A DNA stretch of 40,654 bases from Perkinsus marinus ATCC 50983. Its lineage: Eukaryota; Perkinsozoa; Perkinsida; Perkinsidae. Position 1 is the stretch's first letter, and the number at the start of each line of letters is the position of its first letter. The stretch is taken from contig NW_003202674.1 of NCBI RefSeq assembly GCF_000006405.1, forward strand, positions 99,569-140,222. The letters run 5' to 3'. Positions 22,510-31,506 of this stretch are shown here, one piece after another. The translations under genes and the position numbers were made by a program. The notes under the pieces were generated by a model. That model saw only the letters and a list, made by a program, of their open reading frames with translations. It had not been told where the DNA came from and ran no database searches.

Positions 22510-23335
22510 CCTCTATCGCTTACGTGTGGGCTTTATGGCGAGAAGCGCTTTACAGCTGTCCATCCATGCCTTGACCTTCACCATCTCTTGTGCCACTTCC
22601 TTATCTGTTAGACAGATATATCCTTATCAGTTCCGATCAATTTCCAGTTCGCGGCTCCCTGTCGCATAGAATTGCACGACGTGGAAGGATCCGTAATTGG
22701 ACCCACCACATCAATCAGGCATACAGCTCTGAGTGCATGCACTTGAGCTACCTCAGACTCAAATGCTTACCTGAGACTATGTTCGAGCACCGCCGTGACA
22801 ACGAGAGAGTCGAATCTGAAATCTCAATAAGGTCGAGCGGATCCCCGTCGCCCTTGAGACCTGTCATTTTGTCCTGCCGGTCCGCGGGATCAGACTGTGG
22901 TATGAAGCCGTAATTGAAACACGGCCCTTTGCCCAATCTGAATAACGAAATCAGGATACCACACCATCTTCAATAATCGTTCATCACTTCCCGCTGTAGT
23001 CCCACGACGATCGTTAGCAATTTCCGGCGACGTTTCCGCCACAAGCTCATACCGAGCCAGGAGACCCCCGCGGTATCTCCATCACAGACATGAACTTCCT
23101 TCTCTTCCGCCAAGAGGTACTTGAATGTCCGAATCGTCAAGAAGTCGCACGGGAGCACAATCTTATGGGGAAGACCCACATCGTGCCAAGAAGAACTATG
23201 TTTGCCCGTCTCAGCGTCCACAAGCTGATATCTTTCAGGTAGTGCTCTTCCACCACCAACAACTCGAGTGAGAAGCGTAAGACCTAAACCGCAGCACAGC
23301 GCGCGATGAGCCCCAGGAAAAGGGCAAAAATGGTC
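22510..23335 (-). pseudogene. soluble inorganic pyrophosphatase, frameshifted copy
   Basis: Family I pyrophosphatases split PPi to two phosphates. Recognisable pieces in order are: SSSWHDVGL near 23200 (family SPWHD block), VMEIPRGSP near 23080 (family EIPR block), YPDFVIQIG near 22950, CFNYGFIPQ near 22920, the metal-binding signature GDGDPLDLIEI near 22840, a 43-nt intron near 22730-22772, then AVCLIDVV and NWKLIGTDKD. These lie in three frames. One-base shifts are needed near 23096, near 23055 and near 22932, and the frame after NWKLIGTDKD also changes. The neighbouring genes show no such errors, so a decayed paralogue is likely; local assembly error is the alternative. The conserved Asp-rich IDEGETDWK block is altered, which argues for decay. 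Confidence 0.75.
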
Positions 23336-23672
23336 TTGGCAGAACGATGCAGATTTCCGCCCAGTACGAAATCAGTCACCGTAATGTGAGCGGCGGTTGC
23401 GCCTTGTGTACTAGTATGAACGAACAATGACGAGCTATGGGACGCAGAAAACGACTCCTAGAAAGAGAGTGCCACGTCGGAGGCGAGACTGAGTGAGCGC
23501 GGAAACGCAACAACACTTGATGGGGAGGAAACATCTATACAACGAGAAAAGGAATTGCGAAAAACAGCAATATTGGTGAATTGCAAATGAGGTAGGATAT
23601 CAGTGCTTGACTTCCTCGCCTCATTATTCGAGACAGTGTTAATATGCACGAACTCGATCATCAAGTCGATTA

Positions 23673-23811
23673 TTAATCTTTTCTCACGAGCTTGTACAAG
23701 TCATTCAAACATGCAGGCTGTTTGTTCTGACATGAAACTCGAGTTTTACACTCATAATCGTAGTAGTAATAGTAGTACACTACTACAATAGTAGTAGTAG
23801 TAGTAGTAGTG

Positions 23812-23907
<96 letters not shown>

Positions 23908-25945
23908 CCTCACCTGTGCCTTGTTAACGATCCAAGTAGGTATGTTACCCTTTACGTCCACTTGGTTATACATGGTCACTGTCAACTCCTTAGTATCGGG
24001 ATCGATTGACATTGCATATCCCGCAAACTTAACATCACATCGGACATACCCAGACAGGACACCATTCTCAGGATACTCTGATGGAAATCACCAGTAAGAG
24101 CAAAACGACCGAAGCTAACCCCACCTGGAAGATCCACGGACTTTGACGAAACAATCCAAAGATTGTTATTAATCTTCTGTCGCAGAACTGCAAAAACTGC
24201 GTCACGTCCACCAACGTTCATCATACCTAACGAAAGAGTTACTTCTAGTGTAAATAATCAACTTCACCTTTGAAAGCATCATAATGCAGGTCCAACCGCC
24301 TGTCAGGCTCATCGATGAGGGCCTTCTTCAACATTTTCCCTAAAGTGCACAAAAGAGTAAGCAAGGAGCAACTACTACTAGTCCTCGGCAAGTAGAAACG
24401 GAACGCTTGTTGCTTTCTCTATGAGCAGACTCTGTCGAATAAAGACTGTACGGCACAGCTTGCTGCGACTCAAAGCCTTGCCCATGAGCCAAGGTTCGAA
24501 TCCCACGGATGTCATATTTCGAAACATTTATTTTTTCCAGCTGGTTTCCTGCAGTGCCATATGAATCACAGAGATTCCATATTCTAAGCAAAAGCTCACG
24601 AAGGTTACTTTCCTATTCCGAGTCGCTCCGGATACTCACATACGGACACACACTCCGACTCGCTCTACAATGGCTATCACAACACTTCGAACTCCTGGCA
24701 TTTCCTACTATCCCTGATCGGGTTCATCATTAACAGCATCGTCCCGACCACCACCATTATAAACTGTTACTCACCATCAGCGGTTTGCTTATCAAAGTCC
24801 TTTCTCGCTTCTGGGTCCATGAGAACGTCCAAAAGCTGCTGCATATCGATTTCATCCACGCCGAAAGAGCGATAGCCCATGACGATCTGAACTCATTCGT
24901 CAACGTAGATCAGGATTTGGAAATTGCTCACCTGGAGAGTTTCACTTGTCTGCGACTTCACCATCATAGTCACTTCGCCCGACTTCCCATTAGGATCGAA
25001 TTCAGCCTTACCATCGGCAGATAAGTAATAAAGAACTTTCTCTTGTGCTTCCAAAGCGGCGTCCAGTAATTTCTAAGGATCAAAAATCCGATTAACCGTC
25101 GTTTACTTCGCGCGTTGAACCTGTGTTTCTGGAGGTAAAATAGTAGAAACCTTCGGGGTGTCCTAAGAAAACAAGAAAATAATCAGCCCAACTGACAGAG
25201 TAGAAAGAGCCTACAACTCCGCCATTTTCAAGTTGCAACTGGCTGACTTCTGATAAACAGTCAAGAAAGTCTTCGCTTGTCCACGACTGCACATGGGCGA
25301 GCCGTTGAGTCTGAGGATGAGGAACGATCGCTCGAGCAAACAGTGTTGGATGAATATATGTTCGTTTTCTTCACTAACTATGGAAGTTTACATACGAATT
25401 CGCGTAGAAGTGCTAATGAACCAATGAGAATTTCTCAAAATTTCCTCAGAATTTTCATATTGTAGTTGATCATGCCCCCACTGAGGAGGTATGTCGCGTA
25501 AATTGCCTGCCTGCCATACCACACTTCCAATTATTACCTCAGCACTGTCGTCCACGGCTTCGTCGTACTGAGGAGTCGGAGTAGAAACCTTAACACAAAA
25601 ATCATACCACTGCACGAGCCGAGAAAACAACTGTTGCGGACGATGACATTCTCATACTGCGGGCGCCGACTTATTGAGATTTTCTGATACTGAAATCTCT
25701 ACAAGCAGATGAGATATTCAATAGTCGCGACCAGCCAAAAAAAACTTTGACAGAATTTTGGTATTCAAAAACTGACTAGAAATAATACCCGACTTTATCA
25801 CCTTATTATGATGCTCCTTTTCACCCGGCATTTGCAGGTCCTCCACGGGTACTTCGAAAATATAATGCTTCCCCGATGGAGTCCGCTTCAACTTCTTCGG
25901 GTCCAACGCTACCCTCTTTGTTTCTGTTGACAACGAGCAGCCCAT
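23673..25945 (-). CDS. single START-domain protein with acylation start, 9 exons
   Basis: Exons: 25945-25802, 25588-25538, 25162-25121, 25072-24932, 24886-24775, 24339-24268, 24226-24125, 24077-23914, 23726-23673. The frame stays open for 293 aa. The N-terminus MGCSLS offers Gly2 for myristoylation and Cys3 for palmitoylation, which would place the protein on membranes. Residues from about 80 to the end form one START-type lipid-binding domain that aligns block by block with the triple-START neighbour: GYRSFGVDEID, VGGRDAVFAV, and YNQVDVKGNIPTWIVNKAQ near the end. Intron 2 (375 nt) carries an inverted-repeat element. Intron 5 (435 nt) is also long, and the last intron (187 nt) carries a long GTA array beginning next to its donor. 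The last exon of 17 residues was found by matching the KQP motif of the paralogue. Confidence 0.82.
23789..23906. repeat. GTA/TAC trinucleotide microsatellite
   Basis: About 38 nearly perfect GTA units. On the minus strand the array starts a few bases after the GTGAGG donor of the last START-gene intron. If it were retained it would encode poly-Tyr. Its length is probably variable between individuals. Confidence 0.97.
25341..25526 (-). mobile_element. 186-bp TIR element (family M1, copy 4) in START-gene intron 2
   Basis: On the plus strand it begins CAGTGTTGG and ends CCACACTT. The length is the same as copy 1. The blocks GAATTCGCGTAGAAGTG and TTTCCTCAGAATTTTCATAT match the other copies. The 5' part relative to the gene starts 12 nt inside the donor. 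Confidence 0.7.
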
Positions 25946-26805
25946 ATGCAGTAGTAAACCAGGTACCTCAACCTTCAACTACGACAGATGTGATAAACTA
26001 CACCATCTCAAGAGCAAGGTAGTAAAAATCCAGAACAATAGAGTTTCGGCCGTTTTACGTGAAGTGGCGTGAAAAACGCGATATTCGCGGTGATATGCAG
26101 TGGTCGCGAGATATATTTTCGCGAGTGTTCTCCATATGACGTCGTGAAACTCCAATGTATATGAGCCAGAATGATAAGCTTTTATCGGGCATTCAGTGAC
26201 TATTCCTAACCAAGACTTTGCGCAAGGAGCGGTATGAACACGGTATAACTGGTAACCCCCTGGGAAGGAAAAAAGAGGAAGTTCCCCGCGATTCCCTCAG
26301 AATTTTCGTCAACACAAAATCGTCAAAGTGGAGAAAGGAAACAGTGAGAACCCCGATGGAAATGCTCAAACTTCGCATCGTGAAGATTCTATGAACAGCA
26401 TTTTACTAGCAAAAACCACACGATACTTCCTCAAGACGAATAATTCCTAACGCTTTGAAAAGTTGTATACACTATCGAGACACGTAGGCTAACTACGTCC
26501 ATGTCGCATACCCTTGCGGTTGTCGTTTCAAGTCATATTTCACTCGTACCCTATTCGTGATTTAGGTCTGTATAATATACAAGACCATATATATGTATAA
26601 TATATCAATACCTATATATATGTACAATATATAAGTACTACATAAATATACAATGTATATTCGGGACACATCCAACGACACTGATCTTCCCCAGTCGGCT
26701 CATTATACAGCTTAGTATCGACGAGTTGGAAAATGATGAGGAAATACCATCCCAGATCCTTCCAAAGAATAAGTGTGATAAGACAGGACGATCAGAACAG
26801 CTGAT
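25946..26805. other. gap upstream of the single-START gene
   Basis: No gene recognised. 26039-26130 is shared with an inverted copy at about 39285-39365. 26570-26660 is an AT-rich block of repeated TATATATGTA-type units. Confidence 0.5.
26039..26130 (+). repeat. dispersed repeat, copy 1 of 2
   Basis: The blocks TTTTACGTGAAGTGGCGTG, AAACGCGATATTCGCG and ATGCAGTGGTCG recur in the same order on the minus strand at about 39285-39365 with substitutions. Confidence 0.7.
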
Positions 26806-27128
26806 AAGTGTGGGAGAGTATGAACGTAGTCAACTACATGTGTTGGCTACAATATGAAAATTCTGAGGAAAATACGGGGAATTCTCGGTGGTTTCTGAAA
26901 ACTTCAGCCATAATTTTCTTTGTAAATTCTGAGGAGATTTCACAAAAATCTTGTTGGTTTCGGTACACTTCTTCCAAAATTCGTTATGAATATTCCGACG
27001 AAATTTCGGGAAAATCTCGTTGTTTTCTGAACACTTATACCAAACTTCGTATGTAAACTCTTTAAGTAGTGCCAAAACTCCTGAGCTCAGCTCTTCAAGA
27101 AAGCGAATGTATATATTCCTCCAACCAG
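26806..27128 (+). mobile_element. TIR element (family M1, copy 5) with expanded core
   Basis: It begins AAGTGTGGGAGAGTATG and ends near TATATATTCCTCCAACC, like the other copies, but is about 323 bp long. The extra length comes from three tandem, diverged copies of a module of about 67 bp (TTCTGAGG...GGTTTCTG...CACTTC). It is not in a recognised gene. Confidence 0.65.
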
Positions 27129-27901
27129 GGATGTTGCTAGGCGTAAAACCTTACCCTTGGGCGTATGTGTTGACGACTTGTAATACTCAAAGCGCCATAG
27201 TTCTAGACAGTAATTGTACATCAGCAGTGACAGGTTACTCAATCAAGCGTACAGTTTACAACACCAAACAACACCTTTGCCTCCAACACTGCCGCTAACA
27301 CTATACATTCATTAGCACGAATCACCTTTGTAAACATGAGCAAGCCATACTATCACTTTGAATATGAATCGACTCAGAGGCATACAACCACATGTTCTCT
27401 TGAATCCTTCCACATAGTAGTACCGTATACACTACATGTGTGCCAGAGACAGTGAACGGACCTGTACATCTATATAGGACCGCAATCACCCAGTAGCGAG
27501 TTACCATAACAGCAGCAAATCACAGTTGGGGTGACGTCACATCATATGACGATACATCAAAGTGGAATTCTCGAGTCGCTTCGCTCCGCTACTTTCAGTT
27601 AGCGCACGCCCAGTGCAGCGCAAAACGGAGAGTCTCTGTCGGACTCCGACAAAGACCAATTTCCACTCCGCTGTGTTTGAATATACGTGTAAGGTGAGGT
27701 GCTTAGAGTGTTAAGCTAGATCATAAGGCTCGCGTAACGTGTGACCAATGTGAACCACGTTGGAATTCGATGAACTCAGAACTCTTATCGCTGTTGGGCA
27801 GTCGAGCAAAAATGGTACTTAATAAGACTTTAGATAATGAGTTGTGATAGACGTGAATACTACGTTCCCGTCACAAAAGCTTCTTCGCCATTCTTTCAAC
27901 G
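27129..27901. other. gap upstream of the ABCG gene
   Basis: About 770 bases without a recognised gene. The final 100-200 bases should hold the ABCG promoter. Near 27565-27665 there are several CGGAGT/GACTCCG words that could pair as hairpins. Confidence 0.4.
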
Positions 27902-29677
27902 ATGAGCGCTTACACCCGCCACCCAGTAGACAAGGTCGAACGACAATCTCATTCCCTTGATTGGCGCGATGTCACTTTTGAAGTCACCCGAAAGAGCCTC
28001 TTGGGCAAGAAGCTCGGTGTTAAGCGTATCCTCAACAACGTGAGCGGCTCAGCTGCTCCTGGTGAAGTCGTTGCCATCATGGGCCCCTCCGGCTCTGGTA
28101 AAACGTCGCTATTGGACATTCTGGCTGACCGTGTCTCGTCTGGCAAAATCACCGGCGACATTTTGCTCAACAAGATTAGTCGTACACCGATCTCCTTTCG
28201 GGCGGTATCTGCGTACGTTGCTCAAGAAGACAGTCTGATGGGGTCCTTCACCGTGCTCGAGACACTTCGCCAAAGTGCTCGTCTGGCTCTACCCAAACAA
28301 GTCAGCCACGACGAACGAGAACGCCGTGTTCAACATGTCGTTGACATTATGGGTCTGCGTTCTTGTGAGAATACTCTCATTGGGGACGTTTTCCGCAAGG
28401 GCATTTCTGGTGGCCAAAAGCGCCGTGTAAGCGCCGCGATTGAGCTCCTAAAATCACCGTCTGTTCTACTCCTAGATGAGCCCACCTCTGGTCTGGACTC
28501 AGCGTCCGCCTACAACATTATGGAATATCTCAAGAACCTCGCTTCTGAGGACAAGTGCACAATCGTCGTGACTATTCATCAGCCTAGTAGCGATATCTGG
28601 CTCTCTCTTAGCAAGGTGTGCTTCCTCGTACAAGGCAACATTGTCTACTTTGGTCCGCCAGATAAGGTGCCGGAGTACTTCGCTGCTGCTGGCTATCCCG
28701 TACCCACCTTTACGAATCCCGCTGAGCATGTCATGAATCTAGTCAACACGGATTTCCCTGGTCATGGCGACGTCCCAGGCCTCGTCGACCGCTATAACAC
28801 CGTGGCCAACCAAGGAGGAGCACCACATACGTCGGATGATCTTGACAGCGTTCCTCGCTTGAATGACAGTGAGATTTGGGCAACTGTCCGACCGAGCAAA
28901 CTACAGCAATTCATCACCCTCCTGGTGAGGAACTTCCAGAATAACGTGAGAAACCCAGGAATCTACTGGGTTCGTCTGGTCATGTATGTTATTCTCTCCT
29001 TTATGATCGGCACTATGTACATTCGGACAAACGACTCGCTCACTCAGAGAGACCAAGTCCCGATGCTCTTCTATGTGCAGGCATTCCTGGTATTCATGGC
29101 TGTAGCCGTGCTGCCATTCTTCGATGAGATACGTTCAGTGTTTGCTCGAGAGCGAGCTAATTCCAACGTTAACGTGGCGGTGTTCGTCATTGCCAACTTC
29201 CTCGCTTGCCTTCCGGGTATCGCTCTTATCGCAGTGGTCTCGTCTGGCATGGTTGTTGGCTTGGCTGGACTCAACGCTTTTGGCTGGTTTTGCCTCAACT
29301 TGTTCCTCTCGATGGTTGTCTCGGAATCGCTCATGATGCTGCTGGGTGCTGCCACTCCTCATTACATCATTGGTATCGCTTTAGGCGCCGGTATCTATGG
29401 TATGTTTATGTTGGTGTGTGGCTTCATGGTCCCGGCGGACCGCATACCCGCAGGCTGGAAGTGGGTTCACCACTTGGCATTCCACACGTACGCGTTTGCT
29501 GCATTCATGTTCGCTGAGTTCGATGATGCTCCACCACTTGGGAACCTCATTTTAACCGAGTATAACCTGGAAGACACTGACCTCGGTTTGAATATGGTCA
29601 TACTCGCCATATGGACAGCGGTGCTCCAACTGTTCTTCTTTGCCGCCCTTTACTACTTGCATACAGGTCGAAGATGA
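27902..29677 (+). CDS. ABCG-type half-transporter, intronless
   Basis: Single exon, 591 aa, start in CAACGATGAG. An ABC domain at about residues 20-260 precedes the membrane domain (about 320-590), the reverse order typical of the ABCG/White family. Seen: Walker A GPSGSGKT at 61-68, Q-loop VAQED near 118, signature ISGGQKRR near 168, Walker B LLLDEPTSGLD near 189, H-loop TIHQPSSD near 223. Six membrane segments follow. Half-transporters act as dimers in the plasma or organelle membrane and export sterols, lipids or xenobiotics; the substrate cannot be told. The lack of introns contrasts with intron-rich neighbours and may reflect retroposition or a compact family history. Confidence 0.96.
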   Translation: MSAYTRHPVDKVERQSHSLDWRDVTFEVTRKSLLGKKLGVKRILNNVSGSAAPGEVVAIMGPSGSGKTSLLDILADRVSSGKITGDILLNKISRTPISFRAVSAYVAQEDSLMGSFTVLETLRQSARLALPKQVSHDERERRVQHVVDIMGLRSCENTLIGDVFRKGISGGQKRRVSAAIELLKSPSVLLLDEPTSGLDSASAYNIMEYLKNLASEDKCTIVVTIHQPSSDIWLSLSKVCFLVQGNIVYFGPPDKVPEYFAAAGYPVPTFTNPAEHVMNLVNTDFPGHGDVPGLVDRYNTVANQGGAPHTSDDLDSVPRLNDSEIWATVRPSKLQQFITLLVRNFQNNVRNPGIYWVRLVMYVILSFMIGTMYIRTNDSLTQRDQVPMLFYVQAFLVFMAVAVLPFFDEIRSVFARERANSNVNVAVFVIANFLACLPGIALIAVVSSGMVVGLAGLNAFGWFCLNLFLSMVVSESLMMLLGAATPHYIIGIALGAGIYGMFMLVCGFMVPADRIPAGWKWVHHLAFHTYAFAAFMFAEFDDAPPLGNLILTEYNLEDTDLGLNMVILAIWTAVLQLFFFAALYYLHTGRR

Positions 29678-30365
29678 GGGAAGGTATTCCACATATTGGG
29701 TGAAATCTTGTATACGATGAAAGTTCAATTTGAAACTCGTGGAAAGTTTGCATGTTATGGTCTGGATGATAGTGAGTGAGGTAATTGTTGTATGTCTTCC
29801 CAGAGTCGAGTTGTCCTAGTAGATAGGATGGGGGTTGATCGGATATGGCCCAGTTGTCATCTGGTGTAAGCGAAATCGCTAGGAACGTTCTTGTGATAAC
29901 CTTTGCTTATCGGAAAGGAGTACCATAGCCCTACGAGCGTTGAAGACTTCTGATACAGTTGTTGTGGGATGGGGTGGCCTCTGTCATTAATATGAGGCTA
30001 AGATTTCATATGCTGACGCTTCTATGCTCGTCACGCGACCGTACTGGTTTATGGCTCGTACGCTCGCTGAAGAAAACGTATGATGGTTGCATCTTCTCTG
30101 TAGATGAAACGGAGGACACGTAGGTCGGAGTGTGGATATAGTCAGTTCAACGGTCTTCTTTTCATAGTTGGCGAACTCGATAAGATGAGCGTTTGATTCA
30201 TCGGCGTTTCTGAGCTATGTTGGCTCTTCAGCCTATTCCGGTCCAGGTCACATGAGAATTTCTTGCAGTGGCTTCCAGAGAAGGAACTAATCATCATTCA
30301 GTGGGATGATGTCTGAGAGTTGCGTTCAGCATAAAGCAAAGGCCGGTGAAACTCGTACAGTAACC
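29678..30365. other. ABCG 3' flank, no recognised gene
   Basis: Nearly 700 bases with no long open frame on either strand. It should contain the ABCG 3' UTR and polyadenylation site, and it leads into the satellite. Confidence 0.5.
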
Positions 30366-30976
30366 ATTCAAAATATCTATTTGGCGAATGGGGCCGCTAT
30401 GCCATTCCATGGTCTAAATCCACTACGACATCCGGATCAAATATATACTCGGCAAATGGGGCCGCTATGCCATTCCGTGGCATAGAGCCAATACAGTGAG
30501 CGTTACGAATATCTACTCGGCGACTGGGGCCGCTATGCCATTCCATGTTCTGAAGCCATAACGGTGAGCGTCAGGAATATCCACTCGGCGACTGGGGCCG
30601 CTATGCCATTCCGTAACCTAGAGCCAATACGGTAAGCGTTACGTATATCTACTCGGCGACTGGGGCCGCTATGCCATTCCGTGGCCTACAGCCAATACGG
30701 TAAGCGATACGTATATCTACTCGGCGACTGGGGCCGCTATGCCATTCCGTGGCCTACAGCCAATACGGTAAGCGATACGTATATCTACTCGGCGACTGGG
30801 GCCGCTATGCCATTCCGTGGCCTACAGCCAATACGGTAAGCGATACGTATATCTACTCGGCGACTGGGGCCGCTATGCCATTCCGTGGCCTAGAGCCAAT
30901 ACGGTAAGCGATACGTATATCTACTCGGCGACTGGGGCCGCTATACCATTCCGTGGCCTAGAGCCAATACGGTAGG
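30366..30976. repeat. 68-bp satellite, 9 copies
   Basis: The string TGGGGCCGCTAT occurs at 30389, 30457, 30525, 30593, 30661, 30729, 30797, 30865 and 30933, exactly 68 bases apart each time. The left-hand copies are more diverged; the central ones are almost identical (ACTCGGCGACTGGGGCCGCT, CCAATACGGTAAGCG). As 68 is not a multiple of three, coding is unlikely. Confidence 0.98.
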
Positions 30977-31506
30977 TTCTGGTAGGACATTTATGCAAGC
31001 GCATGCGCAACGACCAAATGTGATATCCTTATCGATGAAATTGAAATTCGTAATAATCAAGTGAATCGAGCAAATCTTATGCTCTTGTACAAGGTTCAGC
31101 ATCGACTGAATGTTCTTACTAGCAGTGTGGTACTCTCGAAAGTGCAAATTTATGCCACATCATGAATTCTTGAGTGATATAGAATCCGATAAAACGAAGC
31201 AGGATGAATCACACTTGCAAATTATCCAAGTCACATTCTATTAATCCTTTTTTCAAGTGATTAACGCAACACAATCGGTTACAGCGGAAAAGTGAGCTAC
31301 ACTTACCCTGCATTATATGAAGAAACCGTATACCGATGATGAAAATATATGAGCTGAACAAGGTACTCAAAGCGGCTAGCTAAGCAGCCTATGAGGAATG
31401 CACTCAGAGCGTCTCTACAGTCAAAAACTCCCAGCCGGTGCATAGCTCATAGCTATAGCAATGAAAGACAAGGCAGTGGCCCTGGAAGACCATCAGTGCT
31501 GCTGCG
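30977..31506. other. gap between satellite and triple-START gene
   Basis: About 530 bases. Only a 68-codon minus-strand frame (30941-31147) that overlaps the satellite edge. No gene recognised. Confidence 0.5.

Noticed and set aside
24440-24510. B-box-like GGTTCGAATCC suggesting a tRNA in intron 5 of the single-START gene
   Set aside because: No A box or cloverleaf could be built upstream; the T stem has mismatches.
30366-30976. CRISPR array reading of the regular repeats
   Set aside because: The whole 68-bp unit repeats, including the part that would be spacer, in a eukaryotic genome; it is a satellite.
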